From C-114 sp963719285 (GTDB lineage Bacteria > Chloroflexota > Limnocylindria > Limnocylindrales > CSP1-4), in assembly GCA_963719285.1 (NCBI GenBank), contig CAVRBO010000001.1:1426001-1490000 (forward strand): a stretch of DNA of 64,000 nt, given 5' to 3'. Below the pieces are notes generated by a model. That model searched no databases. It was given only the letters and a program-made list of their open reading frames with translations, and had not been told where the DNA came from. This document shows positions 44,081-52,359 of this stretch, piece by piece (positions within the stretch are counted from its first letter, which is position 1; each line of letters opens with the position of its first letter). Made by a program: the position numbers and the translations under genes.

Positions 44081-44497
44081 ATGACCGCCCACCAGGCACC
44101 CGCTGCCGCGGAACCACGCCTCGCCAGCGTACCTGCCGCGCCACGAAGCGCCGTGCGCGCGATCCTGCGGGCGGAAGGCCTGCCCCTGTTCATCGCCGGT
44201 AGCGTCGGCTTCGGTGCGCTCGGCGGGCCCTGGCCGGTCTTCGTGCCGCTGCTCCTCGTGCCGGACATCTCGGCCATCGGCTACGTCCGCGGAACGAGGC
44301 TGGGATCCATGACCTACAACCTCGCCCACAACCTCGTGACCGCGGGCGCCATCCTCGGTCTGGGCCTCGCGCTCGGCGTCGGATGGCTCGCGATCGCGGG
44401 TGCGATCGGCGTCGCCCACATCGGCATGGACCGGGTCGCGGGCTACGGTCTCAAGTACCCGACGACGTTCAAGGACACCCACTTCCAGCACGTCTGA
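44081..44497 (+). CDS. DUF4260 family membrane protein
   Basis: The 138-residue protein carries the DUF4260 signatures LRAEGLPLFIAGSVGFG, LLLVPDISAIGYVRG, TYNLAHNL and the C-terminal IGMDRVAGYGLKYPTTFKDTH. It is strongly hydrophobic, with about three or four helices. Function unknown. It is transcribed away from the TetR gene across a palindromic operator, so its expression probably responds to that repressor's ligand. Confidence 0.88.
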   Translation: MTAHQAPAAAEPRLASVPAAPRSAVRAILRAEGLPLFIAGSVGFGALGGPWPVFVPLLLVPDISAIGYVRGTRLGSMTYNLAHNLVTAGAILGLGLALGVGWLAIAGAIGVAHIGMDRVAGYGLKYPTTFKDTHFQHV

Positions 44498-44580
44498 GGC
44501 GGACGGATCGGGCCAGGAGCCGTGCTACACTCTCGGCCCGGTCGGCCTCGTCGACCGCGGGTCCCCCGGATCCGCCGCGT

Positions 44581-44656
44581 GGGGATGTAGCTCAGCCGGA
44601 AGAGCACTGCGTTCGCATCGCAGGGGTCAGGGGTTCGAGTCCCCTCATCTCCACCA
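44581..44656 (+). tRNA. tRNA-Ala (anticodon CGC)
   Basis: The 76-base cloverleaf has acceptor GGGGATG/CATCTCC with the G3:U70 alanine identity pair, D-arm GCTC/GAGC, anticodon stem CTGCG/CGCAG with loop TTCGCAT (CGC reads GCG), T-arm AGGGG-TTCGAGT-CCCCT and an encoded CCA. TACACT about 50 bases upstream is a likely -10 box. Confidence 0.97.
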
Positions 44657-44770
44657 CCCACCTCGCCGACCTTCGACGTGGCCGCGTGCCGGCCGTCGAA
44701 GCCCGGCGAGACGCGCGATCGGCGACCCTCCGACACGCGGCCGCGGCCGGGCAGGTCCGGACGAGCCGCC

Positions 44771-45565
44771 TTATGCCGGCGGTTCGTCGAACAGGGCGTG
44801 GAGCTCGAACGCGTGGTCGCGCAACCAGCGCTGCCACAGCCGATGGTCCGGGCGGCGCGAGGCGACGACCGCCCAGAAGCGCGGGCCGTGGCCGAATACC
44901 TTCAGGTGGCCCAGCTCGTGGACCACGACCGTCTCGAGCGCCTCGGGCGGCGCGAGGATCAGGCGCCAGCTGAACGACAGGCGGCCAGTGCGCGAGGCGC
45001 TGCCCCAACGGGTCCGCTGGTCGCGGATCGAGACGGCCGTGGGTGTGACCCCGAGCGCGGCCCCGTGGACGGCCAGGGCCTCCTCGATGACCGGCCGGGC
45101 GAGATCGCGGCAGTAGTCGCGCAGCACGTCCGCGGCCGACCGCCCGTCGTCGGGCGCGAGCCGGACGATGAGCTCGGCCGCGCCCGCGTCGCGGATCACC
45201 GTGGAACGGCGGGTCCCCGCCCGTGCCGGCACGAACACGAGCCGGTGCTCCTGCCCATACAGCGGGACGCGCGAACCGGCCGCGATGGGCCCGAGCTCGG
45301 CCAGGCGGGCCTGTCGCTCGGCCTGCTTCGCGAGATGGCCCCGGATCCAGGCTTCCCGCTCGGCCACGAACGTGGCGGCCAGGCGCCGGCCCTCCCCCGC
45401 CCCGAGCCGTCGCCCGCCCGGGACCGTGACGATCGCGCCTCGGGCCGGGTCGACGACCACCCGGATGCGATACGCGCGGGGCGACCGGCGGAGCGTGTAG
45501 GGCAGGGCTCCGCCGGAGAGGTGGATGAGGACCGGCTCCTCCGCGACGTCGACTCTGGTGGCCAC
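44771..45565 (-). CDS. DUF45/YgjP-like zinc metallopeptidase
   Basis: The 264-residue protein has the zinc motif HELGH in VVVHELGHLKVFGHGPRFW, preceded by RTRWGSASRTGRLSFSWRLILAPPE, the signature of the M48-related YgjP/DUF45 family. The N-terminal half is beta-rich (YTLRRSPRAYRIRVVVDP). The GTG start is three bases downstream of the G1 peptidase stop, so both belong to one transcript. Physiological substrate unknown. Confidence 0.9.
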   Translation of the reverse strand: MATRVDVAEEPVLIHLSGGALPYTLRRSPRAYRIRVVVDPARGAIVTVPGGRRLGAGEGRRLAATFVAEREAWIRGHLAKQAERQARLAELGPIAAGSRVPLYGQEHRLVFVPARAGTRRSTVIRDAGAAELIVRLAPDDGRSAADVLRDYCRDLARPVIEEALAVHGAALGVTPTAVSIRDQRTRWGSASRTGRLSFSWRLILAPPEALETVVVHELGHLKVFGHGPRFWAVVASRRPDHRLWQRWLRDHAFELHALFDEPPA

Positions 45566-45568
45566 GGA

Positions 45569-46561
45569 CTACGCGTGCCGCCAGGTCACGACGAACGACT
45601 CGCCGTCACCGGCGGTGCTGGTCACGATCGCACGGGTCGTCCCGCTGTCGGATTCGAGCCTGAGGCGGACGCGCGTCGAGCCGGTCGCCTTCAGCGTGGT
45701 GCGGACGCCGTTGACGGTCACGGCGATGTGATCGAACGTGACCTTGCCCCAGTCCGGCATCTGAAGGACCTTGCACGAGGGCGAGCAGCCGGTCGGCGCT
45801 TCGGCGATCCACTCGGCCTCGGTCCGGCGGAGCCCCTTGTTGGTGTCCTTGACCGTGAACCCATCCTCGGTCGTGAGGTTCGCGAGCGAGAGCTGGTAGC
45901 GCGAACCACTGAGCAGGCGCACCTGGGCCCAGATCCGGTCGCCCGGATCGACCGACACCGGCGTGTCGATCTCGCGACGCTCCCTGGGCAGCGACTCGTG
46001 CCACGAGTAGTCGACCGCATCCCCTGCGACGCAGTCGGCGGCCGTCCCGATCTGCTCCAGCCGACCCTGGTTGAACCCGCCAAGGCCGACCCAGATCGAC
46101 ACCGACGTGTGGGCCTTGCCGTGACACTTGACCTTGGGCTGGATCCACTCGGCCTCCACGCAGGTCACGACCGAGCGGCTGGTGACGAGCGCGTAGCCCG
46201 ACCAGTTCGTACTCGACTGCGAGCCGGTCGTGCCCGTCTGGCCCTTCTTCGTCGTGCCCGGGCAGTGGGCGATGCCCGTCCCGACGATGTTCGGACCGTC
46301 GACGATCGTCGGTGTCTGCGTGGGTGTCGGGCTCGGTGTCGGCGTCGGGCTCGGTGTCGGCGTCGGCGTCGGGCTGGCCGTGGGGCTCGGGCTCGGCACC
46401 GCGAAGGTCGCCGGCGCTATCGTCGCCGGCGCGGGCTCGCTGGAGGCCGGCGTGGGGACGACATCGCTGCCGCAGCCGACGAGCGCCAGGGCGAGCCCGA
46501 CGGTCGCGATGACCGGCCGGACACCACGGAGTCGGGGCCGGGCGCGAAGGAGGAACGACAT
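45569..46561 (-). CDS. G1-family (eqolisin-like) glutamic peptidase lipoprotein
   Basis: The 330-residue protein has a lipobox (ALALVGC, Cys30) and a Thr/Pro/Ser linker (about 52-85) that should lift the domain off the membrane. The eqolisin region follows: NWSGYAL, EAEWIQPKV, SIWVGLGGFNQGRLEQIGTA with the candidate catalytic Gln170, WHESLP, and AEWIAEAPT with the candidate catalytic Glu250. Eqolisins are acid proteases that are common in fungi and patchy in bacteria. TACAGT lies seven bases before the ATG. Catalytic assignment is by motif analogy. Confidence 0.8.
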   Translation of the reverse strand: MSFLLRARPRLRGVRPVIATVGLALALVGCGSDVVPTPASSEPAPATIAPATFAVPSPSPTASPTPTPTPSPTPTPSPTPTQTPTIVDGPNIVGTGIAHCPGTTKKGQTGTTGSQSSTNWSGYALVTSRSVVTCVEAEWIQPKVKCHGKAHTSVSIWVGLGGFNQGRLEQIGTAADCVAGDAVDYSWHESLPRERREIDTPVSVDPGDRIWAQVRLLSGSRYQLSLANLTTEDGFTVKDTNKGLRRTEAEWIAEAPTGCSPSCKVLQMPDWGKVTFDHIAVTVNGVRTTLKATGSTRVRLRLESDSGTTRAIVTSTAGDGESFVVTWRHA

Positions 46562-46710
46562 CGCCTCCACTGTACGACGGCGCGAGCACGATGGCCCGCG
46601 CTGCCGAACGCGAGCGGTGCCAATTGGCGACGCCGGGTCCGCCACGCCCGCGACGGCCGGCTCGGCGGTCGCCGGCGAGGCGGTTTGATACACTGCCGCT
46701 CCGCGTCCGT

Positions 46711-46786
46711 GGGGCTATAGCTCAGCTGGAAGAGCGTCTGAATGGCATTCAGAAGGTCCGGGGTTCGAACCCCCGTAGCTCCACCA
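46711..46786 (+). tRNA. tRNA-Ala (anticodon GGC)
   Basis: The 76-base cloverleaf has acceptor GGGGCTA/TAGCTCC with G3:U70, D-arm GCTC/GAGC, anticodon stem TCTGA/TCAGA with loop ATGGCAT (GGC reads GCC/GCU), T-arm CGGGG-TTCGAAC-CCCCG and an encoded CCA. TACACT (46689-46694) lies just upstream as the likely -10 box. Confidence 0.97.
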
Positions 46787-46813
46787 ACCCCCCACCGGGA
46801 ACGGCGGGGGGTT
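46786..46813 (+). terminator. terminator after tRNA-Ala(GGC)
   Basis: AACCCCCC pairs with GGGGGGTT, with an inner CCG-GGAA-CGG stem, directly at the tRNA 3' end and 24 bases before the leuS start. Confidence 0.65.
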
Positions 46814-46836
46814 CAGTGTCAGAGGGGCGACCGATC

Positions 46837-49416
46837 GTGACGGCCACCGACAGTACAACCGACAAGACTCCGGCCGGCCGGCCGCAGCGGACCCGCCTGG
46901 AGCGCTACGACCCGACCGAGATCGAGCCGCGCTGGCAGGCCCGCTGGGACGAGATCGGGCTGCACGCGACGGATCTGGATGACGAGTCGCGACCGAAGTC
47001 GTACATCCTGACGATGTACCCGTACCCGTCGGGCGACCTCCACATCGGGCACTGGTACATCGTGACCCCCACGGACGCGCTCGCCCGGTTCCACCGGATG
47101 CACGGCGAGAACGTGTTCTTCCCGATCGGCTTCGACGCATTCGGGCTGCCGGCGGAGAACGCCGCGATCAAGAACGACATCAACCCGCGCGACTGGACGA
47201 TGCAGAACATCGAGCACGAGCGGGTGCAGTTCCGGTCCATGGGCGCCGTGTTCGACTGGCGCTACGAGCTCGTCACCTGCGATCCCGAGTTCTACCGCTG
47301 GAACCAGTGGCTGTTCCTGCGCTTCCTGGAGGCCGGCCTCGCCTATCGCCGGATGTCCCCGGTGGACTGGTGCCCCAACGACGGGACGCTGGCGCGCGAG
47401 CAGGTCGAGGGCGCCGATCGCCACTGCTGGCGGTGCGGCTCGCCGGTCGAGAAGCGCGACCTGGAGCAGTGGTACCTCCGGACGACCAAGTACGCGGACG
47501 AACTGCTCGACTTCACCGGCATCGACTGGCCGGAGCCGATCCGCCTCCAGCAGACGAACTGGATCGGGCGGAGCGAAGGCGCCGAGGTCGTGTTCACGAC
47601 CGCGCCCGACGACCACCAGCCGGGCGGGGCGGACCTGCGTGTGTTCACGACCAGGCCGGACACCCTCTTCGGCGCGACATTCATGGTCCTGGCGCCCGAG
47701 CACGCCCTCGTCGAGACGCTGACCGCGCCGGACCGACGCGCCGAAGTCGAGGCGTATGTCGCGACAGCCCGCTCCGAGACCGAGATCGAACGCCTGTCGA
47801 CCGATCGCGAGAAGACCGGCGTCTACCTGGGCGCGGACGCGATCAACCCGGTCAACGGGGAGCGGGTCCCGATCTGGATCGCCGACTATGTCCTGGCCGG
47901 TTACGGGACCGGCGCGATCATGGCCGTGCCCGCCCACGACGAGCGCGACTTCGCCTTCGCCACCCGGTTCGGGCTGCCGATCGTCCGGGTCATCGCGCCG
48001 GCCGGAACCTCCGACGACGAGGCGCTGGACGACGCCTACATCGCCCACACTCCCGACGAGCGCCTGGTGCATTCGGACCGGTTCAGCGGCATGTCCGCCC
48101 CGGAGGGGGCGCGCGCGATCGTCGACTGGCTGGCCCAGGACGGGCGGGCCAAGGCGACCGTCACCTACCGGCTGCGCGACTGGCTGTTCAGCCGTCAGCG
48201 CTACTGGGGGACGCCGATCCCGATCATCTACTGCGAGCGGGACGGCATCGTGCCCGTCCCCGACGAGGACCTGCCGGTCCGCTTACCGGACACGGTCGAC
48301 TACGGCGGCCGGGGCGAGAACCCGTTGAACCACGACGAGGCGTTCCTGCGCGTCGCCTGCCCGCGCTGCGGGCAGCCCGCCCGGCGCGAGACCGACACGA
48401 TGGACACCTTCGTCGACTCGTCGTGGTACTGGTTCCGCTACCTGTCGCCGCACAAGGAGGAGACGTCGATCGACCGCGCCCTCGTCGACCGCTGGACGCC
48501 GGTCGACCAGTACACCGGCGGCGCCGAGCACGCGGTCATGCATCTCATGTACAGCCGGTTCTGGACCAAGGCGATGCGCGACATCGGCCTGGTCGCCCAG
48601 GACGAGCCATTCAAGCGCCTGTTCAACCAGGGCCAGATCCTGGGCGCCGACGGCGAGCGGATGAGCAAGTCACGCGGAAACGTCCAGGACCCCGACTACC
48701 TGGTCGCCAGGTACGGGGCCGACACGATCCGCCTGTTCCTGATGTTCATGGGGCCGTGGGACCAGGGCGGGCCGTGGAGTCCGACGGGGATCGGCGGCGT
48801 GCACAAGTTCCTGGGCCGGGTCTGGACGATCGCGCTCGACCCGACCGGGCACGAGCACGGCGACCCGAACGGCGGTCACCTGCCGGCGGGCGAGGACGCG
48901 ACGGCCGCCGAGCGGGCGATCCGGATGGCCGCTCATCGCACGTTGCGCGTCGTCACGACCGAGTACACCGAGTTCAAGTTCAACACGATGGTCTCGCACC
49001 TCATGGAGCTCTCGAATCTGCTCCTTCACTACCGAGGGACCGAGATCGCCGACGGAGCCGCCTGGAACGAGGCGGTCGACCTGCTCCTGCTCATGCTGGC
49101 CCCCGCTGCGCCGCACATCACCGAAGAGCTGTGGAGCCGCCGGGCGGCCGCCGCCGGGCGGCCGTGGGCGTCCATCCATGCCCAGACCTGGCCGACGGTC
49201 GATGAGTCCGCCATCGCCCACGAGACCCGCGAGGTCCCGATCCAGATCAACGGCAAGGTCCGCGATCGGGTCGTCGTGCCGGTCGGGATCTCCCAGGCCG
49301 AGCTCGAGGCGCTCGCGCTGGGGCGGCCGAAGATCGTCGCCGGGCTCGCGGGACGCACGCCGGCCCGGATCATCCACGCCGGCGGCCGGTTGGTGAACAT
49401 CGTCGTCCGCGACTGA
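46837..49416 (+). CDS. leuS: leucyl-tRNA synthetase
   Basis: The 859-residue class I synthetase charges tRNA-Leu. It has HIGH (69-72) in YPSGDLHIGHW, the zinc-like CWRCGSPVEKR, the editing CP1 domain (TTRPDTLFGATFMVLAPEH; GTGAIMAVPAHDERD) and the MSKS loop (609-612) in GERMSKSRGNV. The anticodon-binding helices and C-terminal domain end GGRLVNIVVRD. The GTG start has AGAGGGG about ten bases upstream. The frame is open through the tRNA gene, which excludes longer starts. Confidence 0.98.
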   Translation: MTATDSTTDKTPAGRPQRTRLERYDPTEIEPRWQARWDEIGLHATDLDDESRPKSYILTMYPYPSGDLHIGHWYIVTPTDALARFHRMHGENVFFPIGFDAFGLPAENAAIKNDINPRDWTMQNIEHERVQFRSMGAVFDWRYELVTCDPEFYRWNQWLFLRFLEAGLAYRRMSPVDWCPNDGTLAREQVEGADRHCWRCGSPVEKRDLEQWYLRTTKYADELLDFTGIDWPEPIRLQQTNWIGRSEGAEVVFTTAPDDHQPGGADLRVFTTRPDTLFGATFMVLAPEHALVETLTAPDRRAEVEAYVATARSETEIERLSTDREKTGVYLGADAINPVNGERVPIWIADYVLAGYGTGAIMAVPAHDERDFAFATRFGLPIVRVIAPAGTSDDEALDDAYIAHTPDERLVHSDRFSGMSAPEGARAIVDWLAQDGRAKATVTYRLRDWLFSRQRYWGTPIPIIYCERDGIVPVPDEDLPVRLPDTVDYGGRGENPLNHDEAFLRVACPRCGQPARRETDTMDTFVDSSWYWFRYLSPHKEETSIDRALVDRWTPVDQYTGGAEHAVMHLMYSRFWTKAMRDIGLVAQDEPFKRLFNQGQILGADGERMSKSRGNVQDPDYLVARYGADTIRLFLMFMGPWDQGGPWSPTGIGGVHKFLGRVWTIALDPTGHEHGDPNGGHLPAGEDATAAERAIRMAAHRTLRVVTTEYTEFKFNTMVSHLMELSNLLLHYRGTEIADGAAWNEAVDLLLLMLAPAAPHITEELWSRRAAAAGRPWASIHAQTWPTVDESAIAHETREVPIQINGKVRDRVVVPVGISQAELEALALGRPKIVAGLAGRTPARIIHAGGRLVNIVVRD

Positions 49417-49434
49417 TCGCCGCCGACGCGATCG

Positions 49435-50103
49435 TCAGGCGGTCGCCGCCGGGGCTCGTGGGGGCGTGGTACCCAGGGTGACCGTTTCCGCATCCGCGGG
49501 ACTCGTGTCGCGTGTCCGGGCACGATGCCGAGCCGCCTTGGCGCGGTTGCCGCAGGTCGTCATGTCGCACCAGCGCCGCCGGCCGGTCCGCGACGAATCG
49601 TAGAAGACCCAGTCGCAGGAGTCGCTCGCGCAGACCCGCAACCGGTCCGCGTCGGGGCTGATCACCTGTCGGGCGACCCGCTCCGCCAGCCGGGCCAGGA
49701 CGTCCGCGATCGCGTCGCCCTCGTGGCGATGGTCGAGCTCGCCGCCGTCGCCGCAGACGAGGAGGAACCGCTGGCGCTCGAGCATCACCCGGTTGACCAG
49801 GTCGATCGCACGCCCGGCCGCCGGTCGGCCCTCCACGCTCGCCGTGACGATCTCACGCAACGCCTCACGGACGCGCCTGATCCGGGCCAGGGCCTTGTCG
49901 CTGTCCGGCCCCGGCCTCCGCAGCGCCTCGACCTCGGCCTCGATCGGCTCGTGCAGAAGGCCGTGTTGTCGCAACCAATCGATGGCCACGCCGGTTGAAG
50001 TGAATCGATCGACAGGCACGCCCTTCTCGGTCTCGATCGTATCGACGAACTCGAGCGCGGTGTCGACGCTGACGTAGTGGTAGGGCGGGATGAAGTCGGT
50101 CAT
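49435..50103 (-). CDS. CGNR zinc-finger (ABATE domain) regulator
   Basis: The 222-residue protein has an N-terminal ABATE domain (VSVDTALEFVDTIETEKG; ALARIRRVREALREIVTA) and a C-terminal CGNR finger, LRVCASDSCDWVFYDSSRTGRRRWCDMTTCGNRAKAARHRAR. Such proteins are stress-responsive DNA-binding regulators. The divergent intergenic region carries two repeats of GTAACC...GGTTAC, a likely operator for it. The C-terminal tail is Thr/Ala/Pro-rich and disordered. Confidence 0.9.
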   Translation of the reverse strand: MTDFIPPYHYVSVDTALEFVDTIETEKGVPVDRFTSTGVAIDWLRQHGLLHEPIEAEVEALRRPGPDSDKALARIRRVREALREIVTASVEGRPAAGRAIDLVNRVMLERQRFLLVCGDGGELDHRHEGDAIADVLARLAERVARQVISPDADRLRVCASDSCDWVFYDSSRTGRRRWCDMTTCGNRAKAARHRARTRDTSPADAETVTLGTTPPRAPAATA

Positions 50104-50106
50104 CTG

Positions 50107-50187
50107 GTAACCACCTTAAACCACTTGACAGGTTACGCGCAAGAGCCTACTATCCGAGTAACCACTGAAGGCGCCAAAACAGGTTAT
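50107..50187 (+). promoter_or_regulatory. consensus promoter within duplicated GTAACC/GGTTAC operator
   Basis: TTGACA (50125-50130), a 17-base spacer and TACTAT (50148-50153) form a strong promoter for the small genes to the right. GTAACCAC occurs at 50107 and 50158, and the inverted half GGTTA at 50131 and 50182. Each pair is separated identically, so a 51-bp operator unit is present twice and overlaps the promoter. Confidence 0.8.
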
Positions 50188-50201
50188 CGGAGACCACCAG
50201 A

Positions 50202-50348
50202 ATGGACGGATCGTTCGCCCTCTTCGTCGTCCTGCTGGCCGGCTTCCTCGTCCTCGGCCTGGCGGCCGTCGCCGGAGGGGTCGACTCGCGCGAATTCGAC
50301 ACCCGCACGTCGTCATGGTCGACCTTCGCCGACGGAGACCGATCATGA
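50202..50348 (+). CDS. 48-residue single-helix membrane protein
   Basis: The ATG lies about 49 bases after a consensus -10 box. The peptide MDGSFALFVVLLAGFLVLGLAAVAGG... is one membrane helix followed by a charged tail (SREFDTRTSSWSTFADGD). It ends in ATGA overlap with the next small gene, so the two are translationally coupled. No known family. Confidence 0.6.
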   Translation: MDGSFALFVVLLAGFLVLGLAAVAGGVDSREFDTRTSSWSTFADGDRS

Positions 50349-50581
50349 CCTGGTACTTCCAGCACCAGCGCGCGCGGGACATCATCGCCGAGCACGAGCG
50401 GGAAGCGGCCCGGATCCGGCTCGCCCGCCTGTTCGATGAGACCGATGCCCAGGCGCACCCGTCGCGGGCGCGGCGCTCGGCGATCCGGCGGGCCATCGGA
50501 GGCACCGTCGTCGCGCTCGGCGGGGCCGTGACCCGCGTAGGTCGAGCCGTCGACGGCGCCGAGTCCAGCCCGAGCACATGA
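50345..50581 (+). CDS. 78-residue basic, partly amphipathic small protein
   Basis: The ATG is coupled to the preceding small membrane protein (ATGA). The N-terminal helix is amphipathic and charged (YFQHQRARDIIAEHEREAARIRLARLFDE), then a basic segment and a weakly hydrophobic glycine-rich helix (RAIGGTVVALGGAVTRVG). It likely acts with its partner under the CGNR operator. Function unknown. Confidence 0.6.
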   Translation: MTWYFQHQRARDIIAEHEREAARIRLARLFDETDAQAHPSRARRSAIRRAIGGTVVALGGAVTRVGRAVDGAESSPST

Positions 50582-50664
50582 CAGGACCGGCGCTCGCGCG
50601 CCATCCCTCGAAGCCCTGAGCGGCGTCGCCTTCACCGGCGGCGCCGTTTCGTTCGGCGCCGACG

Positions 50665-51657
50665 TCAGCCCATCGCGCCGGCGATCGCGTGCCAGTCCTC
50701 GGACGCGGCCAGGATCCGCGCGGCCGCCGCAAGACCGGCGGCACGGGCGCGGCGGACCGTGGTGACCTCGACGAGGGTCGTCGGCACGAACCGGAAGGCC
50801 GCCCCTGGACGGAGCTGGGCCAGGACCGGCAGATCGATCGATGGGACGACACCCGCCACGGGGTATCCGCCGATCGTCTGGGCATCCGCCAGCAGCACGA
50901 TCGGCCAACCTCCCGACGGGAGCTGGACGGTCCCCGGGATGACCCCGCGCGACGGCAGCGTGCCCGTGGCTCGGGCGTTCACGAGCGTCGTCGGTCCTTC
51001 GAGCCGCAGGGCCTGACGGTCCGATGCCGACCCGACCCGCGACTCGCCGGCGAGCAGCGCCTCGAACGCGCCGGGTATCGGCCGAGCGAGCGACGGCGGC
51101 CCGGGCATGAGCCGGACGGTCCCACTCGGCGGACCCAGGGGCACGCTCGCCGGCCAGATGCGTCCGGCGGGCGAGACGTCATCGGGGCGGGCGGGGGCGA
51201 TGCGGTCCCCGCTCCGCAGGGCCCGGCCCTCGATCCCACCGAACCGGCCGACGAGCGATGTCCCGCGCGAACCCAGGATCAGCGGCACATCCACGCCACC
51301 GGCGACCGCGAGGTAGGCTCGGGCGCCGGTGCCGCCGTCGCCCGCGAATGCGATCCGCGTCCCGGGATGGACGAGGTGGGCGGTCCCGGGCCCGATGGGT
51401 CGGCCCTCTTCGACCACCAGCGCCCCGAGGTCCGCGCCGGCCAGCGCCACGACGCAGCGGCGCAGGACGCGCAGCACGGGGCCCACGAGGGTGATCTCGA
51501 GCGCGGCGTCCGATGGGGCGTTCCCGAGGAGCAGGTTCGCCACGGCGAGCGACCACGGATCGCATGCCCCGCCGACCGGAACCCCCAGGTCCGTGAACCC
51601 CGGTCGGCCGGCGTCCTGCACGGTCGTGAGGAGGCCCGGCTCCAGGACCTCGAGCAT
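50665..51657 (-). CDS. pxpC: 5-oxoprolinase subunit C
   Basis: The 330-residue protein belongs to the AHS2/biotin-dependent carboxyltransferase-like family: LLTTVQDAGRPGFTDLGVPVGGACDPWSLAVANLLLGN, ALAGADLGA and the C-terminal PSGGWPIVLLADAQTIGGYPVAGVV. With PxpA and PxpB it hydrolyses 5-oxoproline to glutamate at ATP cost. The ATG at 51657 overlaps the pxpB stop (TGATG), so longer starts are rejected. Last gene of the operon. Confidence 0.93.
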   Translation of the reverse strand: MLEVLEPGLLTTVQDAGRPGFTDLGVPVGGACDPWSLAVANLLLGNAPSDAALEITLVGPVLRVLRRCVVALAGADLGALVVEEGRPIGPGTAHLVHPGTRIAFAGDGGTGARAYLAVAGGVDVPLILGSRGTSLVGRFGGIEGRALRSGDRIAPARPDDVSPAGRIWPASVPLGPPSGTVRLMPGPPSLARPIPGAFEALLAGESRVGSASDRQALRLEGPTTLVNARATGTLPSRGVIPGTVQLPSGGWPIVLLADAQTIGGYPVAGVVPSIDLPVLAQLRPGAAFRFVPTTLVEVTTVRRARAAGLAAAARILAASEDWHAIAGAMG

Positions 51658-52352
51658 CAGCCGGCCACGGGCACGAACAGGACGCGCCGCCCGGGCGTCA
51701 GCGGTGTCGGCGGATCGGCGTGCGGGTCCCAGAGGACCGTGTCCGTCCGGCCGATGAGATTCCACCCGCCCGGCGATGCGATCGGATAGACACCGGTCTG
51801 GCGCGCGGCGATCGCGACGCTCCCGGCCGGCACCTCCGTCCGTGGCGAGTCTCGCCTCGGCACCTGGAGCGCACGCGGCAGGATCCCGAGGTAGGCGAAG
51901 CCGGGCGAGAAGCCGAGCATGGATACCGTGTAGACGTGCCGAGCGTGGAGGGCGACGACGTCGGCCGGGGTGCTGCCCAGCCGCTCCGCGACCTCGGCCA
52001 GGTCCGGCCCGTCGGCGCCGCCGTAGCGGGTCGGGATCTCGAAGACCGGCTGGGCGGCGGACGCGGTCGAGGCGCCCGTCTCCGCACGAGCCCGGTCCAC
52101 GGTCGAGGCGATCAGCGCCCGCAGGCGCGCCTCCGCGGCGTCGGCTCCGAGCGCGTCCGGATCGAACGGCACGAGGACCGACTCATAGGCCGGGACCGGC
52201 CGGCCCCACGGCACCTCCTCGACCGCCTCCGCCCGGATGGCGGCGGCGAGCGCCTGCGCCCGGGCGTTGGCCGCCGGCCCGATACCCCCGCCCAGGACCA
52301 CCAGGAACGCCTGGTCGCCGAATCGCTCGACCGTGGGCCGCCGAGCGCTCAC
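51657..52352 (-). CDS. pxpB: 5-oxoprolinase subunit B
   Basis: The 231-residue AHS1-family protein has VERFGDQAFLVVLGG, FEIPTRYGGADGPDLAEVA, HARHVYTVSMLGFSPGFAYLGILP, ASPGGWNLIGRTDTVLWDP and the terminal GRRVLFVPV. The GTG start lies seven bases after the pxpA stop. The open frame further upstream overlaps pxpA and is a shadow. It works as a complex with PxpC. Confidence 0.93.
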   Translation of the reverse strand: MSARRPTVERFGDQAFLVVLGGGIGPAANARAQALAAAIRAEAVEEVPWGRPVPAYESVLVPFDPDALGADAAEARLRALIASTVDRARAETGASTASAAQPVFEIPTRYGGADGPDLAEVAERLGSTPADVVALHARHVYTVSMLGFSPGFAYLGILPRALQVPRRDSPRTEVPAGSVAIAARQTGVYPIASPGGWNLIGRTDTVLWDPHADPPTPLTPGRRVLFVPVAG

Positions 52353-52359
52353 CGCGCGC

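Noticed and set aside
44581..46786. tRNA-associated genomic island between the two tRNA-Ala genes
   Set aside because: No integrase and no partial tRNA repeat. The two tRNAs have different anticodons and are both complete.
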